In this document: positions 1-6,850 of the stretch, in pieces | Layout: each line of letters opens with the position of its first letter | Position numbering within the stretch: position 1 is the first letter of the stretch | NCBI GenBank assembly: GCA_027858455.1 | Contig: JAQICQ010000100.1 | Span: 1 to 6,850 of the forward strand | From: Elusimicrobiota bacterium | Lineage (GTDB): Bacteria; CG03; SLGR01; JAGXOG01 | Reading direction: 5' to 3' | DNA: 6,850 nucleotides | The notes under the pieces: generated by a model | Seen by the model: the letters and a program-made list of their open reading frames with translations, nothing else | What the model was told of the DNA's origin: nothing | Database searches by the model: none | Translations under genes and position numbers: made by a program

Positions 1-1
1 A

Positions 2-283
2 TATGATGAAGTGGGAACGGATTACATAAAACTGTCGGGGATAAGTGGGACAGCAGAGAATACGGCAGCGTTTTCAAATTTAGGAGACGGCACATTATAC
101 AGCAAGATAAAATTTGACGAGACGAGCATACCGTTTAATTCCGATTGGGTAACGAATAATTACTGGAGATTGGGGAGCGGCGGAGACGGAGATCCTCTTT
201 CTGCCAATACTACTTATTATTTTAAAGTTCAGGGGACTAACGGAGAGAACACCCAGACGGCTATATACGGGACCGAGGCAAGA
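2..283 (+). other. m1: FN3-like module, type A, 5'-truncated
   Basis: Residues 1-94. It has a FSNL segment near residue 25 and the tyrosine corner LSANTTYYFKV at residues 66-76. Its counterpart m12 has FTNL and LSANTTYQF in the same places. The module is probably only slightly short at its N-terminus. Confidence 0.7.
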
Positions 284-3200
284 GCGACGCGGATAGAGAG
301 TGTGACGGGAGTGGGATTTTCTACAATAACGCCCCTTAGCGTGAAAGTCAGGCCATCCAATGTAGGGAGTTTAACGAATTTAGGAGCGGGAGAGAGCGGC
401 TGGGAGGCAGAGATTTATAATGATAACGAAGTATTAGAATCCTCTTCAAGCTGGAGGCAGGCGACAGATTACTGGGAGGGGGTGGATTTAGAAATAAACA
501 CATTATATTACGCGCGGATAAAGAGCCGTAATAATAAAGGGCTGGAGAACGATTTTACCGAATACACGACATTCTATACTTTAGCGGCAACCCCGGAAGC
601 TCCCCAGTTAAGTCGCTCCCAAACATATCCCGATGAGATAGATTTAAGTATTTCCGCCGGAGCGCAAAACGGCAACCCTCCGAGTGATACCGACTATGCG
701 ATAATGGTCTCAAGTCTAACAAATTTTACGACATACTGGTGGGTGGAAAATACCGGGACATCGGCGCCGGGATGGAATAAGACATTTAATATAGCGAGTG
801 ACTGGTCAACAGTATCTATTGTATTAGAATCCAATACCGAATATTACGCCCGGTTAATAGCAAGAAATATTGAAGGGACTGAGACTGAGGTGGGAGTAAC
901 GGCATCTACGATAACGCCGACTTCAGAGCCTGTAATAACAAGCGCGGAACCAATGCCGGCGCCAAACGATCCAAGCCAGATAAAAGTTGACTGGTCGGGT
1001 GATGCCAGCGAGTTTAAGATACAATATTCTACTTATTATCCGACCGAAGAACCGGACTGGGAGGGTTGGCAATTATTAAACGACTGGGATGTGGTCTATA
1101 CAAAAACAGAGACGGGGATAGACATAAACTCTGCGAGGTGGTATATGGTGCTCGGCCGGACGAGCGACGGATTCGGGCCGTCGGTATCAACGGGGACGAC
1201 CGGCGCGTGGACGAGGGCAACTGACCCGTCGTGGAGAACAGTTCCCCTTCCTGATGATGAGATAGGGGAGAAGAGTTTTCACATATACTGGAGTTCGGGA
1301 GCAAATCCGTCATATACGGAGTATTATCTGGCCGGTTCCACAGATGATGTGAATTACAGCGAATATCAGGACTGGAAGAGTACTATTCATTATAACGCAA
1401 CATTATTAGATGTAAACAAAAAATATTATTTTAAAGTAAAGGCGCAAAGCGGGGACGGAGCGGGGAGCCCTGACCACGGAGAAGAAGTAGCGACGGATTG
1501 GACAACCGTTGAGAGTAAATACACCAGGATAGAGAGCGCGGCAGACGCTGACTTTAATAGGTATGTAAGTGCAATAACGATAACGGGAATATCTTACACC
1601 GGAGTAAGCTGGGATGACCCGCCGACCCGTATAAACGATGGCGGAAGCGGAATAAGATACTGGAATATAACAAAGAATCAGGGCAGGAATTTTGATGACG
1701 GGCAGGAAAAACAGTTAAGTTATACTGATACCGGACTTACGCCGAACTCCACTTATCAGTATGAGATACAGACCCAGAATGCGGATAACCTGAATAATAC
1801 CGCCTATACGACAAAAATAATAACTACTTCCATAGAAATACCCACCGGTCTGACTTTTATAGATATTACCACCGGTTCTATAAGAGCAAGGCCGGCGCCT
1901 ACTGCTTACACCAATCTGGGAGTATCTTCAAGCGCGTGGCAGGTAAAATGCGAGACATTCGGTGTGGACCCGTCAACTTCGGGTTGGAGTGTAGATTCGG
2001 CGACGAGTTATTTTAAATTTTCAGGGCTGGAAGCAAATAAAAAATATGAATTTATAGCCCAGGCCAGGAATAGGTCCGCGGAGGAAAGAAAGAGTTCTTC
2101 AATATATAAATGGACGTTGGCGGAAAATGCGACTATAGGGGCTGCAAGAGTAGAAGGTTCAACGAAGAGTTTAACAATAACGATCACCGAAGACCCCGGT
2201 AATTCTGCCGACAGTAATTATCCCGAATACGCTGTCTGCGCGACGACCAACAGCTGGACTGATACCTGGTGGTTAAATCTTGACGGGAGCGGATTTGCGA
2301 GTAATAGTTCGGAAGTATGGGATAAAAAAAGCAACTGGGGAGACGGGACAGATATAGTAGTTGCGGGACTGAACGCAAATAGTAACTATACATTTAAGGT
2401 AAAAACGAGAAACGGAGACGAGGAGTATAACGGAGATGGGTATTCTCCTGACGTGTCGGCCTACACGGAAATTGAAGAGCCGGGGACTATAGACATAATA
2501 AGCCGTTCTACGTTCAGCGTGACGGTGGAGGCAGTATCGGTATCTGAAGCGGGTAATTTCAGTAATCTGCAGGCGGGAACAACAGGATTATATTTTGAAG
2601 AATGGAATACCGGACAGGATATAAACCGGACGTCAACGACGACCTGGGAATGCAATTTAAGTTCGCCGAATGTTATGGGGAGTTTTCAAGTAACGAGTTA
2701 CAACGGAGACGATCTCTCTGCCGGGACAACCGGGTGGTATGATTACGCAAGTTTGATAGAGCCTTCCACGGCGATAGTATTTGGGACTATAAATACAGAT
2801 TCAATCCAGGTAAAGGCCGGAAACAGTTTTTCAAGATTAACTGATGTGGGATCGGGTTGGATAATATACAATATCACTGAATCGACAGATACCGGTTGGG
2901 AACAGACAGAGCCTGCATATTATACATTCAGCGGGTTGGGAGCTAATGAGGAATATAATTTTAAGACAAATTCCAGAAACCGGGAAGGGATAGAAAATAC
3001 AGAGAGTCAAATATTTACTAAATACACAAAATCCAATGCGCCTGCCGCGGGAGAAATAGATGAAGTAACAGAAAATGAGATGACAGCGCACTGGACTGCA
3101 AACAGCAATCCTCAGGGGACAGAGTATCAGGCAGCGATATCCACAGTTAGTAATTTTTCTGTTCTGCTGGATTCTTCATCCTGGAAAGTAGATATTTCAA

Positions 3201-6200
3201 GTTATGTATTTACAGGACTTACACCAAATACGGTATATTATCTACAAGCCCGCACAGGAAACGGGGATGATACCGAAAGCGGATGGACAGCATTAGGAGA
3301 TAAATGCACCAAGATAGAAAGTCCCACCGGAGTAAATTATGAAATTTGGGAAAGTTCCACAGTAGTAACCGCAGTTGGGAATTTTACTAATTTAACTTCC
3401 GACGGATATATCCAATTCGGAAAAAGCGCTGATGGAGTTAACTGGACAAACAGTTCGGATTTACTGACTGAAAGTAAGATATATACGGGACTAAGCGCTA
3501 ATACAACCTATCAATTCAGGATAAGGACAAAGAACCAGACGCTGGCATCAATAAACGCGTGGGTGGTGGGACCCTCTTCTGCTACAAGGATTCAGGAACC
3601 CGAAGGAGCCCAGTTCGGGGTAATAACATCGAGTTCGGTGGAATTAAGGCCGTCTAATGCGGCAAGTTTAAGTGATTTAAGTGTAGGAGAGAGCGGTTGG
3701 AGAGCCTACAGCGTGGATACCTCATCTACAAGCGCCTGGAGACAGGATACGGGATATGTAAATTTCAGCACCGGGATGGTATCTAACGAGCTGTACAAAT
3801 TTCAGCTGAAAACAAGAAACAAAAACGGATTAGAGAATAGTTATTCGCAAAATTATTCTACCTATACTTTATGTAATGTTCCGGGATTATCTTTAAGTAA
3901 ACCGACAGAGCCGGGAGCAATTGAGGTAAGTTTGTCAGCAAACGGAAACGAAGAGACATCTCAGACGACGATATATAATATTCGTCTTTCAAGCGCTCCG
4001 TGGGGAAGCATCTGGTATCAGGGAATCGGATTTGATCCGGATGTCTATGAAACACCGCAGGATGGAGAGTATAGTGATTTCGGAGGAGGAGCGGCAAGAA
4101 AGATCACCGGATTAGTACCCGGGACTACCTACTGGATAGGGGTAAGGGCAAGAAATGCCGCTCTTATCTGGACGGGATGGAGCGATTCAGAGACATTAAT
4201 AACGAGAGCGGACAAACCGTATGGTCTCTCAGTCACGGCGCCTGCGGGGGTGACCGATGAACTTGATATAAACTGGTCGGGGACGGGAGACGAGTTTTTT
4301 GTACAGTATTCAACGGCGGATCCGGCTGGTGGTGGTTTTTCTACAACGACATGGCAGGATTTATATGGAGCGGGAGCAAGCTGGATAGTGACAAAATCTA
4401 CGAAGGATATGACGTTAAGTCCGAACGAAGAGAGGTGGTATCATGTGAAGGCGAGGGATGCGGAACTTATCCAGACGGATTATTCGGATGAGGAGCCCGG
4501 GGCCTATAGTAGAGCTCTGCAGCCGGTTGATGATAATTATACTTCCATAAGCAGTACGGGATATAAAGTTAACTGGACGACGGGAACCGGAGGGAATTAT
4601 AATCCCGGCTATACTAATTATGAAGTTCAGATAGACACATGCGGATTATTTGTCTGGGAGAATCTCATAGATTCAACAACTCTGACAGGGAAAAATTATA
4701 CTACCGATAAATTAGAGCCTAACGGCCCGTATTACGCAAGAGTGAGGGCATTAAATGAAGACGATATTTATACGGAATGGTGTGATATAAGGCCTCTAAG
4801 CTCATCGGATTTTTATATATATACCAGGATAGAGAGTCCGGAGTATGTGGGAGTGGAAATTTATAAAAGTTCGGTAACTTTAAGCGCGCCGGGTACATAC
4901 AGCAGGAGTGCCGGGGAGACAAATTTCACTTTGTATATCACCACGCCCGGGGGAACGGTTGAAGATTCCGGCTGGCAGACATCTAATGACTGGAATAGTT
5001 TAAATATATTAACCCAAAACTCAACCTATCAATTTAACATAAAGACAAAAAATTATGAGAATTTAGAAAACGCTGCAGTATCGGAGGTAAAAGCAACAAG
5101 GATAGAAGATTCCGACGGTGTAATAATAACGCAGGTAACGCCGTACGGGATAAAGATAAGGAGTTCGGGGACATGGACAAATATAGGAGATGGAGAGAGC
5201 GCTGTCAGGATATTAAACTCTGTAACAGATTCTTCAAGCGCATGGAGCAATTCAGATAACGGCAGTTATTGGTGGCAAGATACGGGATTAGATCCGGGGA
5301 AAGAATATAGTTATAAAGTCCGGACACGTAACCGCGAGGGTTTAGAGAACCAATGGCAGACATTAAGAACGACAGCTACGCTGGCCCTAACAGCGGGACT
5401 TCCTACTTTAACCAGTATTTCTACAGAGACGATAAAGGTTGTGATAGACCGCGGAGGAAATGCTGAGTTGCCCGGGATAGAGTATTTAATAGGATTATCT
5501 ACGGCAGCCGCAAACTTGCCGGATAAGTATGTAGGAAGTGATGGTTCTACAACAAGTGTCCGATACTGGGCTAATTATACAAATTGGGGAGCAGCAGCTG
5601 GGCAGGTAGTAAAAGATTTGGGAATAAATAAGGACTATTATGTTCGGGTAAAAGTGAGGAACTCTGACGGAGTTGAGAGGGAGTGGTCGCAGGTCGCATC
5701 GGTCGACGCGTTTGCCAGGTGGCATTTTGGCGACGGCGGACTTGATGAGACAGAATCAGGATATCATTTAACATATTCAACGGGAGCGACTGAAACTGCG
5801 GGCAGAATGGGCAAGGGATTGGATATGGACGGTAATTTCGGATACGGGTGGAGTTCTACTAATACGGTAAATGGTACCTACAACGCAATGACGGTAGAGG
5901 CTTGGGTGAAAGCGGATGCGGTAGAAGATCTTGATAGGCTAATAGGTAATACTTTAAATAACGGTGTTGTATCAAACCAGACATTTAATCTGTATATAAC
6001 AGGCACAGATTTAAAGATAAACTTTGCAGAAGACGGAGGGGGAAATTTTAGCGCCGTGTCAGATAGTGCGCTTACAGCGGGTGAGTGGACGCATATTGCA
6101 GGAGTATATAACGGCGCGCATGTATTGTTATATATAAACGGAGAACAACAAGTTTCGTCTTCAACATTGACCGGTAATTTATATAATGTTGACAATCCCG

Positions 6201-6850
6201 TGACTATAGGTGCCTGGAGTGATGGCGCGGGCGGTAACGCAAGCAATTTCTTTGACGGAGTGATAGACGAAGTGGGGATATATGGCAGTGCTCTGACTCC
6301 GGCAGAGATTTTAGCGCATTATCAGGGGGAAAGAGAAGCAACGAAGATAGAAGAGCCGGAAAGTATAGATTTTGCGGTAGATAGTTCCACATATATTAAA
6401 GTAAAGAGCAGTCAGGGATATACGAGGCTGGCTGAGGGTAGCAGTGGCTTAAAATTATATAACACCGTAACGGCTACCGGAACCGGCGGAACCGGCTGGA
6501 AACAGGATAATAATTGGTGGGAAGATAATAATTGGGGTGGTGGATTAGATCCGAACACCACCTATACTTATAAACTGCAGGCAAGAAACCGTGACGGGAC
6601 TCTGACGGGAGAAATAGAAGAATCAACGGTAACTTTAGCGGCGGTTCCCGGCGCGGCGGGATTAAGTAATGCAAGTACGGGGACTATAAAGATAATAGTG
6701 GATGAGGGGAATAATCCTTTAGCGGCAGAGACAGAGTATGTGATAGGGATATCTACTTATCAAGCTGCGGCGCCGACCTATTTTGTTCAGGCTGATTCTA
6801 CAACCGGCGGCGGAGAAGTATGGGGGACAAAGACGGGAGAATGGGGAGGA
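2..6850 (+). CDS. Giant modular FN3-repeat / LamG-like surface protein, internal fragment (partial at both ends)
   Basis: The frame starting at base 2 is open for 2283 codons without a stop, far beyond chance. The translation is a chain of about 21 FN3-like beta-sandwich modules plus one LamG-like domain (residues about 1904-2109). Most modules show the FN3 tyrosine corner (L-x-x-N/G-x-x-Y) followed by a strand such as YYFKVxARN. The first in-frame ATG is at base 704, in the middle of a module, so it is not a start. No signal peptide, membrane segment, catalytic motif or anchor is visible. Only seven Cys occur (residues about 650, 746, 884, 1102, 1291, 1627, 1596), and Trp, Tyr, Thr, Ser, Asn and Gly are abundant, as in extracellular beta-rich stalks. 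Known members of such families are secreted or cell-surface proteins acting in adhesion or polymer binding; that role is inferred here. Codon use is uniform (Ile mostly ATA), giving no sign of a frameshift or of a foreign segment. Confidence 0.95.
284..574 (+). other. m2: FN3-like module, type A
   Basis: Residues 95-191. It opens with the ATRIES linker, followed by RPSN, LTNL and GESGW (residues about 118-134). The tyrosine-corner strand is NTLYYARIKSRN at 166-177, followed by GLEN. It is the closest visible relative of m13. Confidence 0.75.
575..901 (+). other. m3: FN3-like module, type B with Trp-rich insert
   Basis: Residues 192-300. It opens with YTLA and then has an I-D-L-S-I-S strand and a DYAIMVSS strand. 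A Trp-rich insert (YWWV at 245-248, W258, W268) precedes the tyrosine-corner strand NTEYYARLIARN at 278-289. The extra length relative to type A modules (109 against about 94 residues) lies in this insert. Confidence 0.75.
902..1210 (+). other. m4: divergent FN3-like module, type C
   Basis: Residues 301-403. It has the IKVDWSG and FKIQYST strands that mark type C, matched in m15 by LDINWSG and FFVQYST. The usual tyrosine corner is replaced by NSARWYMVLGRT (376-387), so the FN3 call is weaker than for its neighbours. Confidence 0.6.
1211..1519 (+). other. m5: FN3-like module, type D
   Basis: Residues 404-506. It has the FN3-like strand FHIYWSSG, then YTEYYLAGST, and the tyrosine-corner strand NKKYYFKVKAQS at 472-483, followed by GDG. 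The equivalent module m16 has KVNWTTG and YTNYEVQI. Confidence 0.75.
1520..1822 (+). other. m6: FN3-like module, TRIES linker with canonical core
   Basis: Residues 507-607. It opens with YTRIES like a type A module, but the middle reads as an ordinary FN3 domain (GVSWDDPP, then IRYWNITKN). The tyrosine corner is LTPNSTYQYEIQTQN at 579-593. The mixed character may reflect recombination between modules or simple divergence. Confidence 0.75.
1823..2104 (+). other. m7: FN3-like module, type A
   Basis: Residues 608-701. It opens with SIEIPTGLTF, followed by IRARP and YTNLG, the type A series. The tyrosine-corner strand is LEANKKYEFIAQARN at 676-690. It contains one of the few cysteines (about residue 650). 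Confidence 0.7.
2105..2461 (+). other. m8: FN3-like module, type B with Trp-rich insert
   Basis: Residues 702-820, the longest module. It opens with YKWTLAEN and then has LTITITED and YAVCATT strands. The Trp-rich insert carries W752, W756-W757, W773 and W779-G780. The tyrosine-corner strand is LNANSNYTFKVKTRN at 790-804. Confidence 0.75.
2462..2743 (+). other. m9: degenerate FN3-like module, type A
   Basis: Residues 821-914. It opens with YTEIEEP, then STFSVTVEA and FSNL, as in other type A modules. The C-terminal half lacks the tyrosine corner: the strand reads GSFQVTSYNGDD (893-904). The opening resembles that of m20 (ATKIEEP...ID). Confidence 0.55.
2744..3022 (+). other. m10: FN3-like module, type A
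   Basis: Residues 915-1007. It opens with SLIEPSTAIVF, then SIQVKAG and FSRLTDVGSGW. The tyrosine corner is LGANEEYNFKTNSRN at 979-993, followed by REGIEN. Confidence 0.7.
3023..3301 (+). other. m11: FN3-like module close to the canonical form (type E)
   Basis: Residues 1008-1100. The layout is that of an ordinary FN3 domain: APAAGEI, a MTAHWTANSNP strand, TEYQAAIST, and the tyrosine corner LTPNTVYYLQARTGN at 1073-1087. It has no type A or B signature and closes the three-module spacer between the two super-repeat copies. Confidence 0.8.
3302..3580 (+). other. m12: FN3-like module, type A
   Basis: Residues 1101-1193. It opens with KCTKIESPTGVNY, then SSTVVTAVGNFTNL and YIQFGKS. The tyrosine corner is LSANTTYQFRIRTKN at 1164-1178, nearly the same as in m1 one super-repeat earlier. 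Confidence 0.75.
3581..3862 (+). other. m13: FN3-like module, type A
   Basis: Residues 1194-1287. It opens with ATRIQEPEGAQF, then SSSVELRPSN and VGESGWRAY. The strand NELYKFQLKTRN lies at 1262-1273, followed by KNGLEN. It is the most similar partner of m2, including the RPSN and GESGW segments. Confidence 0.75.
3863..4201 (+). other. m14: FN3-like module, type B with Trp-containing insert
   Basis: Residues 1288-1400. It opens with YTLCNVPGLSLS, then IEVSLSANGN and YNIRLSS. The insert has W1334, W1338 and a Gly run. The tyrosine corner is LVPGTTYWIGVRARN at 1371-1385. Confidence 0.75.
4202..4504 (+). other. m15: divergent FN3-like module, type C
   Basis: Residues 1401-1501. It has LDINWSGTGDEF and FVQYST strands, matching m4. 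The usual tyrosine corner is altered to LSPNEERWYHVKARD (1472-1486), with the same W-Y replacement as m4. The shared change supports their being paired copies rather than independent decay. Confidence 0.65.
4505..4819 (+). other. m16: FN3-like module, type D
   Basis: Residues 1502-1606. It has a YKVNWTTGTGG strand, then YTNYEVQIDT, and the tyrosine corner LEPNGPYYARVRALN at 1571-1585. It carries two cysteines (1596 and 1627 lie near or within its C-terminal and middle parts by my count; exact pairing is not evident). Confidence 0.75.
4820..5092 (+). other. m17: FN3-like module, type A
   Basis: Residues 1607-1697, the shortest complete module. It opens with YTRIESPEYVGVEI, then SSVTLSAPG. The tyrosine corner is LTQNSTYQFNIKTKN at 1670-1684, followed by ENLEN. 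Its linker and tail match m6. Confidence 0.7.
5093..5374 (+). other. m18: FN3-like module, type A
   Basis: Residues 1698-1791. It opens with ATRIEDSDGV, then YGIKIRSSG, WTNIGDGESA and a SSSAW segment. The tyrosine corner is LDPGKEYSYKVRTRN at 1763-1777, followed by REGLEN. Confidence 0.75.
5375..5710 (+). other. m19: FN3-like module, type B
   Basis: Residues 1792-1903. It opens with ATLALTAGLP, then TIKVVIDRGGN and IEYLIGLST. The insert contains W1856 and N-W1862-G. The tyrosine-corner strand is INKDYYVRVKVRN at 1875-1887. It runs directly into the LamG-like domain with no visible flexible linker. Confidence 0.75.
5711..6328 (+). other. LamG-like (concanavalin-A-like jellyroll) domain
   Basis: Residues about 1904-2109, roughly 206 residues, a usual length for the LamGL/Laminin_G_3 family. 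The order of motifs fits that family: FARWHFGDGG at the start, GRMGKGLDMDG, MTVEAWVKAD, GEWTHIAGVYNG, LLYINGEQ, PVTIGAW, and a C-terminal FDGVIDEVGIYGSALTPAEI ending in AHYQG. Members fold as a beta-sandwich and often bind carbohydrates or other ligands in secreted proteins; the ligand here is unknown. It is the only non-FN3 domain in the window. Confidence 0.92.
6329..6628 (+). other. m20: FN3-like module, type A
   Basis: Residues 2110-2209. It opens with ATKIEEPESIDF, then SSTYIKVKSS and YTRLAEGSSG. A Trp/Asn-rich stretch (W2166, W2172-W2173, W2178) is encoded by short tandem repeats. The tyrosine corner is LDPNTTYTYKLQARN at 2182-2196. The type A linker resumes directly after the LamG-like domain. 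Confidence 0.75.
6476..6541 (+). repeat. In-frame short tandem repeats within m20
   Basis: Three close copies of an ACCGG-based unit (from 6476 to about 6497) encode a T-G-T-G-G-T-G run. They are followed by two 18-base units (6506-6523 and 6524-6541) that both begin with GATAATAATTGG and encode DNNWWE and DNNWGG. Both unit lengths keep the reading frame. Confidence 0.7.
6629..6850 (+). other. m21: FN3-like module, type B, 3'-truncated by the window
   Basis: Residues 2210-2283. It opens with VTLAAVPGAAGLS, then TIKIIVDEGNN and TEYVIGIST, as in m19. The type B insert begins (W2274, then W2281-G), but the tyrosine-corner half lies beyond the window. Confidence 0.7.

Larger units (their letters stand above)
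2..2461 (+). repeat. Super-repeat copy 1: modules m1-m8 in the order A-A-B-C-D-A-A-B
   Basis: Eight consecutive FN3-like modules whose type order matches that of m12-m19. Types were assigned by eye from the linker and early-strand signatures: T-R-I-E for A, T-L-A for B, D-W-S-G for C and Y-W-S-S for D. The left edge is cut by the window, so the real block may start earlier. The sixth position (m6) is the loosest match: it shares the YTRIES linker and an NSTYQ...N-L-x-N tail with m17 but has a different middle. Confidence 0.65.
3302..5710 (+). repeat. Super-repeat copy 2: modules m12-m19 in the order A-A-B-C-D-A-A-B
   Basis: This block repeats the module order of bases 2-2461 at an offset of about 3.27-3.30 kb. 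The best pair is m2/m13, which share RPSN, GESGW, SSW/SAW-RQ and RNxxGLEN at matching positions. Short DNA matches keep the same offset: an 11-base match at 389 and 3686, and a 14-base match at 1523 and 4823. Most of the DNA has diverged, so the duplication is old or the match is maintained by selection on the protein. Confidence 0.65.

Noticed and set aside
704..706. First in-frame ATG as a possible gene start
   Set aside because: It lies inside a beta-strand of m3, the frame is open and modular upstream of it, and no ribosome binding site precedes it.
4082..4090. GGAGGAGGA resembling a strong ribosome binding site
   Set aside because: It encodes a Gly run in the m14 insert, and no start codon follows at a suitable distance.
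2..5710. CRISPR-like or tandem satellite array
   Set aside because: The repeats are protein-level modules of about 280-350 bases with diverged DNA. There are no short identical repeats with unique spacers.
5711..6328. LamG region as a glycoside hydrolase or other jellyroll enzyme
   Set aside because: The motif order fits the non-catalytic LamGL family, and I see no hydrolase active-site motif such as the ExDxxE of GH16.
1029..6674. About a dozen open frames of 62-122 codons on the minus strand, for example 5878-6246 and 1029-1313
   Set aside because: They are antisense to the continuous + strand frame. Their products are Ser/Pro/Leu/Arg-rich, as expected from reading a purine-rich coding strand backwards, and show no domain motifs.
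2..6850. Bacterial Ig-like, cadherin or RTX repeats as the main repeat family
   Set aside because: The tyrosine corner with the following YxFKVxARN strand points to FN3. I saw no cadherin DxNDN or RTX GGxGxDxxx nonapeptides.

Overview
The whole window lies inside one enormous protein-coding gene on the + strand. Reading from base 2, I translated 2283 consecutive codons to base 6850 and met no stop codon. The gene runs off both edges: I see no start codon with a ribosome binding site, no signal peptide, no stop and no terminator. No other gene, RNA gene, mobile element, CRISPR array or regulatory site can be supported on either strand.

The encoded segment is a chain of about 21 beta-sandwich modules of roughly 91-119 residues, called m1 to m21 here. 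Most carry the hallmarks of fibronectin type III (FN3) domains, above all the tyrosine corner (L-x-x-N/G-x-x-Y) followed by a strand like YxFKVxARN. One different domain, a LamG-like concanavalin-A jellyroll (bases 5711-6328), sits between m19 and m20. The modules fall into recognisable types. Type A opens with a T-R/K-I-E linker. Type B opens with a T-L-A...P linker and has a tryptophan-rich insert. Types C and D have a V/I-x-W or Y-W strand near their start. The order A-A-B-C-D-A-A-B (m1-m8) recurs as m12-m19 about 1,090-1,100 residues later, so an ancient duplication of a block of modules is likely. An A-A-E spacer (m9-m11) separates the two copies, where E (m11) is a more ordinary FN3 module. 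LamG, A and B follow the second copy.

Coding style is uniform throughout: Ile is mostly ATA, Leu often TTA, Arg mostly AGA/AGG/CGG and Gly mostly GGA/GGG. The coding strand is purine-rich, and G+C is roughly mid-40s % by partial eye count. There are only seven cysteines in 2283 residues, which fits a secreted or surface-exposed protein. This style and architecture suggest an uncultured bacterium of the kind known mainly from metagenomes, where giant FN3/LamG surface proteins occur (for example Omnitrophota, Elusimicrobiota and related candidate phyla). That placement is a low-confidence inference from style, not from a marker gene.

Functionally, the visible part looks like the stalk of a giant extracellular protein, with one LamG domain as a plausible ligand-binding (often carbohydrate-binding) element. 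No enzyme, protease, anchor or secretion domain is visible, so the actual role cannot be assigned from this window.
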